A stretch of 53,990 bases of DNA from Deltaproteobacteria bacterium (GTDB lineage: Bacteria; Desulfobacterota; Desulfarculia; Adiutricales; Adiutricaceae), in assembly GCA_031276865.1 (NCBI GenBank), contig JAISMF010000002.1, forward strand, positions 1 to 53,990. Direction: 5' to 3'. The notes beneath the pieces are model-generated. The model was not told where the DNA came from. It worked only from the letters and a program-made list of their open reading frames with translations, and did no database searches. Numbering within the stretch: the first letter of the stretch is position 1; every line of letters begins with the position of its first letter. Made by a program: the position numbers and the translations under genes. Positions 26,245 to 34,401 of this stretch are shown piece after piece.

Positions 26245-28563
26245 TCAAAGGCGCCTGGTAAAGGAGATCCCGGAAGAGGGCTCCGACGTTCGGCCGTCCC
26301 TCTTCCAGGGCTTCGATCCCTTCGCCGTCTCCCCCGGAGGCTCCCCCGGAGGCTCCCCCGGAGGCTTCCCCCCTCTTTCAAGGGGGATTTTCAAATCCTC
26401 CGGAACGAAGGTCTCCAAGATCCCGGCCAAGGCGTCCAGCTCCACGGGTTTGGCCAGGTAGCCGTCGAAACCTAAGTGCAAAAAGAACTCCCGGGAGCCG
26501 GCGATGACGGTCGCGGTGAGGACGATCGCGGGCACATCGGCGTAGCCCTTTATCTCCCTTAGTTTCTTTAAAAGGGCGATGCCGTCCATGTCCGGCATCA
26601 TGTTGTCGATGAAGACCAGATCGTAGCGGTTTTTTTTAGCCAGCTCCAGGGCTTTGAGCGGGCTCTGCTCCAAGGAGACCGAGAATCCGTAGGGCTCCAT
26701 GAGCCCCGCGGCCACCTCGAGGTTGGTTTTCACGTCGTCCACCACCAAAACCCGGCAGCCGGGGGCGGTGAAGTCCACCTCGTCTAGGTACTCCTCCATC
26801 TCCTCCTCGCGGAAGCGGGGGAGCGGGCCCACCGGGGTGAAATCCTCGACCTCCTGAACGAAGTTCGCCGTGAAGGTGGATCCCTTGCCGTAAAGGGAGG
26901 CCACCGTCACGTCGCCGCCCATGGCCCGACACAAACTCCGGCAGATGACGAGGCCCAATCCCGATCCTTCGATGTTTCGGATCTTGGCGCTGTTTATCCT
27001 GGTGAAGTCGGTGAAAAGCCTTTCTTGATCCTCCTCCTTTATGCCGATCCCGGAGTCCTTCACCTTGCAGTAAAGCATGACGGCGTCCTCCCTGATCTGC
27101 TTAAAGGTGACGGAGAACCTCACGAAGCCCTCGGGGGTGTATTTGACCGCGTTGGAGAGGATGTTTAAAAGAATCTGCCGCACGTGGGCCTCGTCTCCCC
27201 TAAGCCGCGAGGGCAGATCCATGTCCAAATCGAAGGAAAAGGAGATAGACTTCTCCAAATCTCTCGCCCTGATGATGGAGATCACGTCGTTAAAAAGAAG
27301 GGCCGTGTCGTAGGGGGCGTTTAAAAGCCGCAAGCGCCCCGAGTTTATCTTCGAGAAGTCTAAAATGTCGTTTATGATGCCTAATAGGTTTTTTCCGGCC
27401 CTCCTGATCTCGCCTACGCGCTCCAGGCATTCCGGAAAGTCGGCGGAGCGTCTGGCGAGCTCGCACATGCCTAAAACGGCGTTCAAGGGGGTGCGGATCT
27501 CGTGGGACATCCGAGCCAGAAACGCGCCCTTGGAGCGGTTCTGATCCTCGCTAATCCGCTTCTCCCGGGCCACGCGCGTCAATATGAGCGTGACCAAAAG
27601 GGCGCAGAGCGCGGCGACGAGGCCTAAAACCAACGTCACCCGAAGGATCTCGTCATGGTAGAAGCGGTAAGGGAGGGCGAGACCCACGCTCCAGCCGTTC
27701 TCCAGGGCGCTGAAAAAGAGCGCCCGGCGCTCCCCGTTCAAAACGACGTTTCCAACCCGAACCTCTCCGGAGGCGGCCGTTCCGGCCGCCTCCAGTTCCA
27801 TTCGCGCCTCCATAAGCCCCGGAACCTCGCCAAGGTCCTTTCCCAGATAGGCCTTGTCGGGGTAGCTTAACAGGGAATAGGAGCCGTCCAGAAGAAACCC
27901 GAAGGCGGATCCCTCCGTCCGAAAGCTCCCCACCTTCCCGAGGACGGGCTCCAGGTGGTAGTCCAAGGCCAGAACCCCCAACGCCGCGCCGTTCCGGTCG
28001 TAGACCAGGGTGGACATGGAGGCCAGGATCCGGCCAGTTTCTGGGTCCACCCGGGGCGGGCCTAAATAGACGCCGGTCACCCGGTAGGCGCCGCTCACCC
28101 AGTTGGCGGCCTTGACGTTGACATACTCCCCCGGCAGCCAGTGGGAGGTGGAATCCACGTAAACCCCCTCCAGATAGCCGTAGAGGGAGTTGAAGACTCC
28201 CGACAGGTTGTCCCGCCGGGAAAGCGCCGCCGCCATATCCTCCACCAAAGCCTGGATTTCCTCCGGGGAGTCCGCTCCGTTCAGGGAGTCGCTTAAAAGC
28301 GAGGCCGCGATGGAGAGGGCGGACTCGTGGGCGTCCATGACGCTTTCGGCCGCGCTCCGGCGCAGGAGTATCTCGGAACGGCCGTGAAGATCCGCCTGCT
28401 TCTTCACGAGGCCGGAGACGTAGAAACACGAGAAGAGGAAGAGGCAGAAAAAGGCCCCCCAGACCACCAGCAGCCTGGGAAGCTCCATCCTCGCCAAGCC
28501 GAGAAAATCCCGAAGGCGCCTTTCGCCGGTTATCTCCGGTTTCTTATCTGGGATGCCGCTCAA
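26245..28563 (-). CDS. Hybrid sensor histidine kinase (Cache-type sensor, HisKA, HATPase, receiver)
   Basis: This is a 772-residue membrane-bound hybrid kinase. A first transmembrane helix (about 31-52) and a second (about 309-329) enclose a periplasmic region of about 250 residues with dCache-like content (LGVLALDYHLEPVL, SYSLLSYPD). HisKA follows with phospho-acceptor His354 in MSHEIRTPLN. The ATPase domain has N471 (N box), DSGIGI (G1) and GSGLGL (G2). A receiver domain (about 603-720) has D609/D610 and phospho-acceptor D653 in FIDNMMPDMDG. The last 45 residues are a low-complexity tail with PPGE repeats from a 12 bp tandem repeat (26329-26364). No HAMP domain is evident. No response-regulator gene is adjacent. 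It may act with the hydrogenase/phosphatase pair. Confidence 0.92.
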   Translation of the reverse strand: MSGIPDKKPEITGERRLRDFLGLARMELPRLLVVWGAFFCLFLFSCFYVSGLVKKQADLHGRSEILLRRSAAESVMDAHESALSIAASLLSDSLNGADSPEEIQALVEDMAAALSRRDNLSGVFNSLYGYLEGVYVDSTSHWLPGEYVNVKAANWVSGAYRVTGVYLGPPRVDPETGRILASMSTLVYDRNGAALGVLALDYHLEPVLGKVGSFRTEGSAFGFLLDGSYSLLSYPDKAYLGKDLGEVPGLMEARMELEAAGTAASGEVRVGNVVLNGERRALFFSALENGWSVGLALPYRFYHDEILRVTLVLGLVAALCALLVTLILTRVAREKRISEDQNRSKGAFLARMSHEIRTPLNAVLGMCELARRSADFPECLERVGEIRRAGKNLLGIINDILDFSKINSGRLRLLNAPYDTALLFNDVISIIRARDLEKSISFSFDLDMDLPSRLRGDEAHVRQILLNILSNAVKYTPEGFVRFSVTFKQIREDAVMLYCKVKDSGIGIKEEDQERLFTDFTRINSAKIRNIEGSGLGLVICRSLCRAMGGDVTVASLYGKGSTFTANFVQEVEDFTPVGPLPRFREEEMEEYLDEVDFTAPGCRVLVVDDVKTNLEVAAGLMEPYGFSVSLEQSPLKALELAKKNRYDLVFIDNMMPDMDGIALLKKLREIKGYADVPAIVLTATVIAGSREFFLHLGFDGYLAKPVELDALAGILETFVPEDLKIPLERGGKPPGEPPGEPPGETAKGSKPWKRDGRTSEPSSGISFTRRL
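26329..26364 (-). repeat. Three tandem 12 bp repeats inside the kinase gene tail
   Basis: The unit CTCCCCCGGAGG is repeated three times exactly. On the coding strand it encodes Pro-Pro-Gly-Glu repeats at the kinase C-terminus. Because 12 is a multiple of three, copy-number change keeps the frame. Confidence 0.9.
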
Positions 28564-29046
28564 AAGGACTCCGTGTGGAAATCAAGGCGCCAAAAAAAGA
28601 CGGGCGGAAAAAAAACGACAACCCGCTCAGGGGTCGGAAAAAAGGGGCCTAAACGGGATTTCAAGAAAAAAAATTAAACGAACGTTCCCCGTATGATGAT
28701 AAATAAAACGAACGTTGACGCGCCTGCGAACATTAAGTCTCCGCTGTTTTATGAGTTGGAAACAAACTACATAATCTACGATAGACTATTGTGATTTATC
28801 CCATATTTCGCGAAAAGTTCCAATCATTTTTCAATACCGGACTTTTCGCGCGCGTCAATTTTGACGGGCGCCCGAAAAGCGCGGGATCGAAGATTATGTA
28901 GCCAACTCATACAAAACAAATACAAAAAGTATATGGCAAGTAAAGAAGTTCGTTTCAAATTCTTAAAAAGCCGGGGTTTTTCCCGTAAGCTTCAATTTTT
29001 TATTTTTTCCAAAATCGCGCCCGAAGGCGTTTTATTTCATATCAAC
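28564..29046. other. Gene-free stretch upstream of the kinase
   Basis: No gene is evident. It holds the inverted repeat CGCGAAAAGT ... ACTTTTCGCG (28809-28850), directly followed by CGTCAATTTTGACG, a palindrome. These lie about 250-300 bp upstream of the kinase start and may be its control region. Confidence 0.5.
28809..28850. promoter_or_regulatory. Inverted repeat CGCGAAAAGT ... ACTTTTCGCG upstream of the histidine kinase
   Basis: The two perfect 10 bp arms are 22 bp apart. The arm sequence is identical to that before the hydrogenase-like gene (25275-25342). Many TTTTCGCG motifs exist elsewhere between genes here, so chance or a general repeat is possible. Confidence 0.4.
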
Positions 29047-29110
29047 CAAGCTTTTCTTTAAGCGATCTTTTCTTTAAGCGAGCTTTTTTTTAAGCGAGCT
29101 TTTCTTTAAG
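29047..29110 (-). repeat. Four tandem 16 bp repeats across a stop codon
   Basis: On the minus strand the unit CTTAAAGAAAAGCTCG occurs four times with one or two changes per copy. The first copy encodes the last residues of the SGNH hydrolase (LKEKL), and its stop codon lies at the start of the second copy. Since 16 is not a multiple of three, expansion moves the reading frame and fixes where the protein ends. Confidence 0.9.
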
Positions 29111-29644
29111 GTAGTTGCAAAGGGCCTCGTCCCAGATCTTATAGGCCTCGGCGTTCAAATGCAGTCCGTCGGAAGTGAAGGCGGCTTTAAGCTTTCCGCG
29201 CTCATCCATGAGGGGATCCCTAAAATCCAGTATGGGGACGCCCAGGTTTCCGGCTTGGCACTCCAGATGGAAGTTCAAATCGAAGATGTCGCCGTTTTTA
29301 AGCGCGGAGTATCCCGGAGGGAAAAAATCGGGATTCACCGGCAGAATGGGATGCAGCACCAGCGTGGGAGGATCCTCGTAGTCTAAAACCGAGCGCCAGA
29401 TCTTGTTGTGCCTGGCCACGATGTCCCCGCATCTCTCCCCCTGGCCCAGATCGTTCACGCCCACCATGAGGAAGACGAAATCGGGGGACACGTCCCATAG
29501 GCGGTGAAGCCTGGCGAGCACGCCCCAGGTGCCGTCCCCCGCCACCCCCAGGTTGTGGAGCTCCACCGCGGGCAGGGAGGCCGAGCGGGGAAACGTCCCC
29601 CACTCGGTGAGGCTGTCTCCCAAAAGGGCGATGACGGTTTTCAT
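29090..29644 (-). CDS. SGNH/GDSL-type hydrolase
   Basis: This is a 184-residue SGNH-fold esterase or lipase-like enzyme. Catalytic blocks are visible: block I ALLGDSLTEWG with the nucleophilic Ser, block II Gly in LGVAGDGTWG, block III GVNDLG and block V SDGLHLN with the Asp-x2-His pair. There is no signal peptide, so it is probably cytoplasmic. I chose the ATG at 29644. A GTG eight codons upstream is also in frame, and neither has a strong Shine-Dalgarno sequence. The C-terminus lies inside a 16 bp tandem repeat. The substrate is unknown; such enzymes deacylate lipids, sugars or thioesters. Confidence 0.88.
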   Translation of the reverse strand: MKTVIALLGDSLTEWGTFPRSASLPAVELHNLGVAGDGTWGVLARLHRLWDVSPDFVFLMVGVNDLGQGERCGDIVARHNKIWRSVLDYEDPPTLVLHPILPVNPDFFPPGYSALKNGDIFDLNFHLECQAGNLGVPILDFRDPLMDERGKLKAAFTSDGLHLNAEAYKIWDEALCNYLKEKLA

Positions 29645-30387
29645 GGCGGTATCAGTCTCAATTAACACTATTTAATGATAGTTCATATACAATAGATGAA
29701 AAAATTTAAAATAGATAACAGATGAACGACAAAGCTTCCGCGGACGAAAAAATTCCAACGCTTTCGAATGTCAATAGCCTAAAACTCATAGAGATGTCAA
29801 GAGCTTTAAACCATGAAAAATTATTTGATCTTCAAGCGTTTGAGGTTTCTCGTCTTTTTCAGACCTTTGACGTTTTTCGTGTTTTAACGCGGGCGCTGGT
29901 TTTTCATTTTTTTTCGGGTTTCCAGGCTGGCGATTTTTCGCGTTTTCAAAATCGACGCTTACGCGGAAACTCCCCCCGCTTTCATGTTCATGAAACCGTC
30001 TAGGGGTTCGTCCGGGATATGACGTAGGATAATTTACGCAAAGTCGTGTTGTTTAAAAGGCGAATAAACTTTTTCAATATCGTGTGATTCCATTTATATC
30101 TTAATTTCATCTTTTAAATCGTATTGATTAAACATTTAATCTCGTATGTGACATAGGTTGAAACTTGAATTTTAATATAGCATTTTTTCCTGCAACATCG
30201 TGCCGCGGACAAATCCCATGAAACAACCTACTTTATGTGTTGTCCGCGTATATTGTTTTTTACATATTTTGTGTGATTTAGTAAAAAATTTTCAATTCCG
30301 CTTTTCCGGCGGGCGGCGAAGATTATCGCGCCTCCGAAAGCCATAAGCCGGCCTCCGGCGCGTTGGGAGAGGCTCCGGGGGCTCGTT
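29645..30387. other. Gene-free stretch, partly AT-rich
   Basis: A 93-codon open frame at 29722-30003 starts without a ribosome-binding site, and its second half is Phe/Arg-rich repeat-like sequence (GTTTTTCG-type motifs), so I do not call it. The rest, about 30030-30300, is AT-rich with no coding signal that I can see. Confidence 0.45.
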
Positions 30388-30434
30388 TAAAAAACGGCTC
30401 CGCCCGAAGCCCCCAAAAACCCCGCTTTCGCGGC
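30388..30434 (-). terminator. Two successive terminators after the permease gene
   Basis: On the minus strand a hairpin CCGC-GAAA-GCGG is followed by GGTTTTTGG. A second hairpin, GGCT ... AGCC, is followed by GTTTTTT. Both lie within 75 bp of the permease stop. Confidence 0.65.
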
Positions 30435-30459
30435 CGAAAAGGCGCTTTCCCCCCCGACG

Positions 30460-31665
30460 CTAGTTTTTTTTCAGCTCCGGCTCCTCCCCGCCCCGGGACG
30501 CTCCGGCGGATTCCCCGGCGAAGGCGGCGGGAAGCTCCATTTCCAAAGAAGCCTCCCCTCGGGCCTCCTTTTCGGCCCGGACGCCGGCCGCGGCCGCTTC
30601 GACGGAGTTCTCCCCCAGCATGAGTCGGGGGGCGTCCCTCTCCGCCTCCCGGGGCGTCACCAGCTGGCGGTAGAGGTAGACCGATATGGGCACCCCCAGA
30701 AACATGCCCCACATGCCCATGATCGAGTGGGCGAGATAAAGGATGATGAGGGTCATGACCGGATTGAGGTGCATAACCGCCGAGACGATCCTGGGGTTTA
30801 AGACGTAGGCCTCCATGGTGTGGATGAAGCAGATGAGGAGCAAAGCCAGCCCCACCATGTGGAAGCCCCCCACGTTTAGGGAGACGAGGCAGATGGGAAC
30901 CGAGGATATGATGAAGCCCAATACCGGAATGAGTCCGCAGGCGAAGACCACGACGGAGAGAAGGGCCGTGGTGCCGGTGCCGATGAGGGTGAGGCCGATG
31001 AAGGTGAGGACGGTGTTGATAAAGGAGATGTAGATCTGCGCCCGGAAGTTCTCGCCCACCACCTGGGCGAAGAGTATGACCGAGGAGGCCGTCTCGTTGT
31101 AGATGATGTTAAGCTTGGTGTGCCTCAGAGCCCTCACCTTGTAGATGAGGCTGGGCAGATCCATCACGATCAGGAAGCTGAAAATGATGGCGATGAAGAA
31201 CCAGCTTAAAAAGTGCCAGGCCCGGCTCATGGTGGAAAGGGCCAGAGACCAGCCCTTGGAGAGGATGATCTCCAAGGTGAAGGCCTCCCGGGCCTTCTCT
31301 ATGGCCGGAGCCAGGGTGGGGTAGTTGTAGCTCACCTGGCTTATGTAGTTGTTCAGCTTCTTCACCGTCTGGGGCAGCTGCTCGGTGAAGTTCCCCGCCT
31401 CGGTGAAAATCCGGGGAAGCCCGAAAAAAAAGAGCGAGGCGATGGCTATGACGAAGACCAGGTAGATGACTATGACCACGAAGCGCCTCCGCATGCGGGT
31501 CACGTGGGAGACGAAGCGGGAGACGCCGTGGGCTATGAAGCACATTATGAAGGTGATGAAGATCAGCCCGAACATGTCCCGAAGGATGTATATGAGCCCG
31601 GCGAAGGCGGTCCAGATGAAGACCACCCTGTTCGTCTTGGCGAATTCCTGAATGTTGAAGGACAT
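30460..31665 (-). CDS. AI-2E/PerM-family membrane transporter
   Basis: This is a 401-residue protein of the AI-2E (YdiK/PerM/TqsA) family with about seven or eight membrane helices. It shows the typical layout: two N-terminal helices, a soluble segment (about 70-145), then helices including ACGLIPVLGFIISSVPICLVSL and the conserved MTLIILYLAHSIMGMWGMFLGVPISVYLY (quoted for its MGMWGMFLGVP core). Family members export small molecules or ions; the substrate cannot be read from sequence. The frame is open far upstream, but the ATG at 31665 starts the first helix region and follows the upstream gene by 29 bp. The last 55 residues are an Ala/Glu-rich tail of unknown role. Confidence 0.87.
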   Translation of the reverse strand: MSFNIQEFAKTNRVVFIWTAFAGLIYILRDMFGLIFITFIMCFIAHGVSRFVSHVTRMRRRFVVIVIYLVFVIAIASLFFFGLPRIFTEAGNFTEQLPQTVKKLNNYISQVSYNYPTLAPAIEKAREAFTLEIILSKGWSLALSTMSRAWHFLSWFFIAIIFSFLIVMDLPSLIYKVRALRHTKLNIIYNETASSVILFAQVVGENFRAQIYISFINTVLTFIGLTLIGTGTTALLSVVVFACGLIPVLGFIISSVPICLVSLNVGGFHMVGLALLLICFIHTMEAYVLNPRIVSAVMHLNPVMTLIILYLAHSIMGMWGMFLGVPISVYLYRQLVTPREAERDAPRLMLGENSVEAAAAGVRAEKEARGEASLEMELPAAFAGESAGASRGGEEPELKKN

Positions 31666-31694
31666 GAAAGAAACACCGGAAAAAAGGCGGCGGG

Positions 31695-32069
31695 CTAGAT
31701 CACCCGGTTTATCACCACCCCGGCCGAGGCCTGGTCGGCTATCTGGGCCACCTGGCCCAGGGCGTTGTAGTTCTTCGGCAAATAGTCGGAGGCGTGATAG
31801 GCGCTCTGGGCGTCGGCCAGGCAGCTGTAGTTCTGCTTGGTGAGATCGGGGATGTGGGCGTTCTGGTGCCTTCCCAGAGACACCGGCTGGATTTGGTGGG
31901 CCAGATAGGTCGCCCGCTGCATGGGTCCCGAGGAGTTGTGGGCCATGGCCTGGGCCTCGGAGCGGGTGAGATACTGGGAGACGTTGGTCCTCTCGTTGTG
32001 GAGGGCGGAGCGGTAGGTGGAGGTGGCGAAGATGGAGGCGATGTTTCCCCTGTTCACGGGTCCTATCAT
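31695..32069 (-). CDS. Uncharacterised 124-residue protein
   Basis: I do not recognise this protein. A perfect Shine-Dalgarno sequence (AAGGAGG) lies seven bases before the ATG, and it is only 29 bp upstream of the permease gene, so it is very likely expressed with it. It is soluble, without signal peptide or membrane helix, and rich in Ala, Asn, Gln, His and Ser. It has one Cys (NYSCLAD), many Tyr and His, and an ending of GVVINRVI. The composition (SALHNERTNVSQYL, YLAHQIQPVSLG) does not look low-complexity, so it is probably folded. Confidence 0.75.
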   Translation of the reverse strand: MIGPVNRGNIASIFATSTYRSALHNERTNVSQYLTRSEAQAMAHNSSGPMQRATYLAHQIQPVSLGRHQNAHIPDLTKQNYSCLADAQSAYHASDYLPKNYNALGQVAQIADQASAGVVINRVI

Positions 32070-32188
32070 GGGTCGCCTCCTTGGTTAGCGGGAAAATTTT
32101 GTAAAACGTCGGATGATTCCGGAGAATCCGGAGAGCCGGAGAGCGCCGCGGACGGCGCCGGCCGCCGGAGGGCCCGCGGGGCTTTGAC

Positions 32189-32224
32189 GCGGAAAACCCG
32201 CTCTCCGAAAGAGGGGTTTTCCGC
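32189..32224. terminator. Hairpin between the OmpA-like gene and the 124-residue protein gene
   Basis: GCGGAAAACCC pairs with GGGTTTTCCGC, extended inside by CTCT/AGAG. There is no T run on the minus strand, so it is a structured intergenic hairpin that may end or process the OmpA-like transcript. Nearby, CCGGAAAAGCTCCGCCGG occurs twice (about 32252 and 32283). Confidence 0.45.
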
Positions 32225-32337
32225 CTCCCATTATAAACCAAACGGCCGGGTCCGGAAAAGCTCCGCCGGAGCGGCCCCGGAGCCGGAAAAGCTCCGCCGG
32301 CGCCGCTTTGAAAGCGGCTCCGGCGGAGGATCCCCTC

Positions 32338-34401
32338 TCAGGGGGTCGCCGCGAGGGGGGTTTTCAAAGGCGAGGCCGGCACGTCCCCCACGTGGAACTC
32401 CACCCGGCGGTTTTTGGCCCGGCCCTCCTCCGTGGCGTTGTCGGCTATGGGCATGCTTTTACCGAAGGACTCCACCGTGAGTTTCGCGGCCGGAGCGCCG
32501 AACTTCACGAGCAAATCCCGCACGGCCTCGGCCCGCCTCCGGCCCAAATCCAGATTGTACTGATCGCTCCCCACCGAGTCGGTGTGGCCGGCGATGGTGA
32601 TCTCGGGAATGGCGGGATTGTCGATTATGAGCTTGGCCGCGTATTCCAGCCTGGGATGGAACTCCCTTTTCACCACCGCCTTGTCGAAGTCGAAGAACTG
32701 GGAGTAGGCGGCTATCCAGCAGCCCCGGCCGTCCACCGGAGCCCCCAGGGGGGTGGAGGGGCAGACGTCCCGGTCGTCGCAGACCCCATCCTGGTCGGCG
32801 TCCGGACAGGGAGGCTCGATTTTCGGGCCGAAGATCTCGTCCATCATGGCCTCGAAGGCCGAGTCGTCCGCGAGCATCTCGCAGATGTCGTAGCTTTTGC
32901 CGTTTCCGGCCCCGGCCACCTTCCGGGCGAGGCCTCTCGCGTTGCTTCTTTTACTCGCGTAAAAGGTGTAGAACTTGGCGTTCGGAGCGAACTCGGCCGC
33001 TATCTTTCCGGCCTCCTTGGCCGGATCGTCCGTGGAGGAGCTCAGTTCGAAGTCGGAGAAGAGGAGGGCCGCCCTCGGTCCGCTCATCCGCCCCAGCTCC
33101 TGGGCGCTGGCCCGGATGGCCACGTCGTAGGGGGAGATGGTGTTGGCGGCGGCCAGCCTTCCCACGGCCAAATCGAATTTGTCGGAGTCGTAGGTCTCCG
33201 GACCGTAATAGAGGGTGGTGTACTCGTCCTCCCTCCAGGCGTTGGACTGGTAGCCGAAGACCCTTAAAGCCGCCAGGTAGGGGTTTTGGGGAATCCTTTG
33301 GTTGATCTTGCGCAAGAGGGTGCTCACGGATTCGTCCTTGGTGAGGCTCCCCCGGCAGGGGGAGAGCCAGACCATGGAGGAGGACAGATCCACCAGGATG
33401 TCGAAGCCGTTTATCTTCATCCCGGGAAGGGGGCCGTTCGCGGCGCCGCCCGGCCTAGCCGCCGAAGCGGCCGCCGCGGGCGGGACGCCCGCGGCCCCCT
33501 GGGGGTAGCTCTCCGGAGGCGGGACCACGCTGGGGGCGCCGTAGCTTCGCGGCGGAGGCGCCGCTCCCCGGGGGTAGCTCTCGGGAGGAGGAACCACGCT
33601 CGGGGGAGCGCTCCCGGCCGGAGGCTCGGTCCCGATAAAGACTCCGTTCTCGTCGAAATACACCGTCTCCCCGGGCCTCACCGGTCCGGGGGCGGAGGCC
33701 GCCGGCGCTCCGGGCTGGGCCGTCCCCGGGGGTGGGCGGTAGCCCGGAGGCGGCCATTGGGTGTCGGCGGACGCGGGCGGCTGGCTTTGCGCCGCGTCCG
33801 GCGCCTGAGGCGTTCCCCCGGTCTGGGGATTCCAGCGCTCGCCGCCCGGCCCCACCGGAGGCGGCGGAGCGTAGGTGCCGGCCGGGGTTTCCAGGGTGGG
33901 CGGGGCGTTTCCCCGCGGCGGGGCGTTTAAAACGGGAACGTCGCCACCCAAAGGGTTCGCCGGCTGGACGGCGGGAGGCTGGGAGGGATAGGCCTCGGGG
34001 GGATAAGCCTCCGGAGGATAGGCCCGGGAGCCCGAAACCGGGGGCGGATAAGCCGCCGGAGGGCTCTGCGCCTGGGGAGGGGGGGCGGCGGCGGAAGACT
34101 CCTCCCGCACGATATAGTCCTTGACGTTCCCCGAGCTCTGGAGGGCCTGGGCGGCGGCCACGGCCTCGCCCCGGCTATCGAAGGGGCCCAGGTAAATCCG
34201 GTGCATGACGCCCCGGCCCGGCACCTCCTCCGCGCGCTGGAAGGAGGGAACCCCCAGGGCCAAAAGCCTCGCGGACTCGGCCCGGGCGGCCTCCTCGGAG
34301 GCGACCGAGCTCACCTGCGCCACAAACGAGGCGGCGAAGACCAAGGATCCCCCGAAAAAAATAAAAAGGAGCGGGATTAAAACTAGAAATAATCTTTTCA
34401 T
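32338..34401 (-). CDS. Envelope protein with SPOR, von Willebrand A-like and OmpA domains
   Basis: This is a 687-residue exported protein. A signal peptide (residues 1 to about 23, ending LVFA) is followed by a SPOR-like domain (about 25-100, RIYLGPFDSRGEA). Then comes a 215-residue Pro/Gly-rich linker with repeats such as SVVPPPESYP, and a von Willebrand A-like domain (about 330-525) with the metal-site motif DLSSS. A calcium-binding thrombospondin type 3-like stretch (DADQDGVCDDRDVCP, about 535-550) precedes the OmpA C-terminal peptidoglycan-binding domain (about 567-675), which has the key segment AGHTDSVGSDQYN and NRRVEF. It would sit in the periplasm bound to peptidoglycan. There is no clear Shine-Dalgarno sequence before the ATG. 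Single-gene unit. Confidence 0.88.
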   Translation of the reverse strand: MKRLFLVLIPLLFIFFGGSLVFAASFVAQVSSVASEEAARAESARLLALGVPSFQRAEEVPGRGVMHRIYLGPFDSRGEAVAAAQALQSSGNVKDYIVREESSAAAPPPQAQSPPAAYPPPVSGSRAYPPEAYPPEAYPSQPPAVQPANPLGGDVPVLNAPPRGNAPPTLETPAGTYAPPPPVGPGGERWNPQTGGTPQAPDAAQSQPPASADTQWPPPGYRPPPGTAQPGAPAASAPGPVRPGETVYFDENGVFIGTEPPAGSAPPSVVPPPESYPRGAAPPPRSYGAPSVVPPPESYPQGAAGVPPAAAASAARPGGAANGPLPGMKINGFDILVDLSSSMVWLSPCRGSLTKDESVSTLLRKINQRIPQNPYLAALRVFGYQSNAWREDEYTTLYYGPETYDSDKFDLAVGRLAAANTISPYDVAIRASAQELGRMSGPRAALLFSDFELSSSTDDPAKEAGKIAAEFAPNAKFYTFYASKRSNARGLARKVAGAGNGKSYDICEMLADDSAFEAMMDEIFGPKIEPPCPDADQDGVCDDRDVCPSTPLGAPVDGRGCWIAAYSQFFDFDKAVVKREFHPRLEYAAKLIIDNPAIPEITIAGHTDSVGSDQYNLDLGRRRAEAVRDLLVKFGAPAAKLTVESFGKSMPIADNATEEGRAKNRRVEFHVGDVPASPLKTPLAATP

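Noticed and set aside
29722..30003. 93-codon open frame upstream of the SGNH hydrolase
   Set aside because: No ribosome-binding site, and the second half is simple Phe/Arg-rich repeat sequence; a short real gene cannot be fully excluded.
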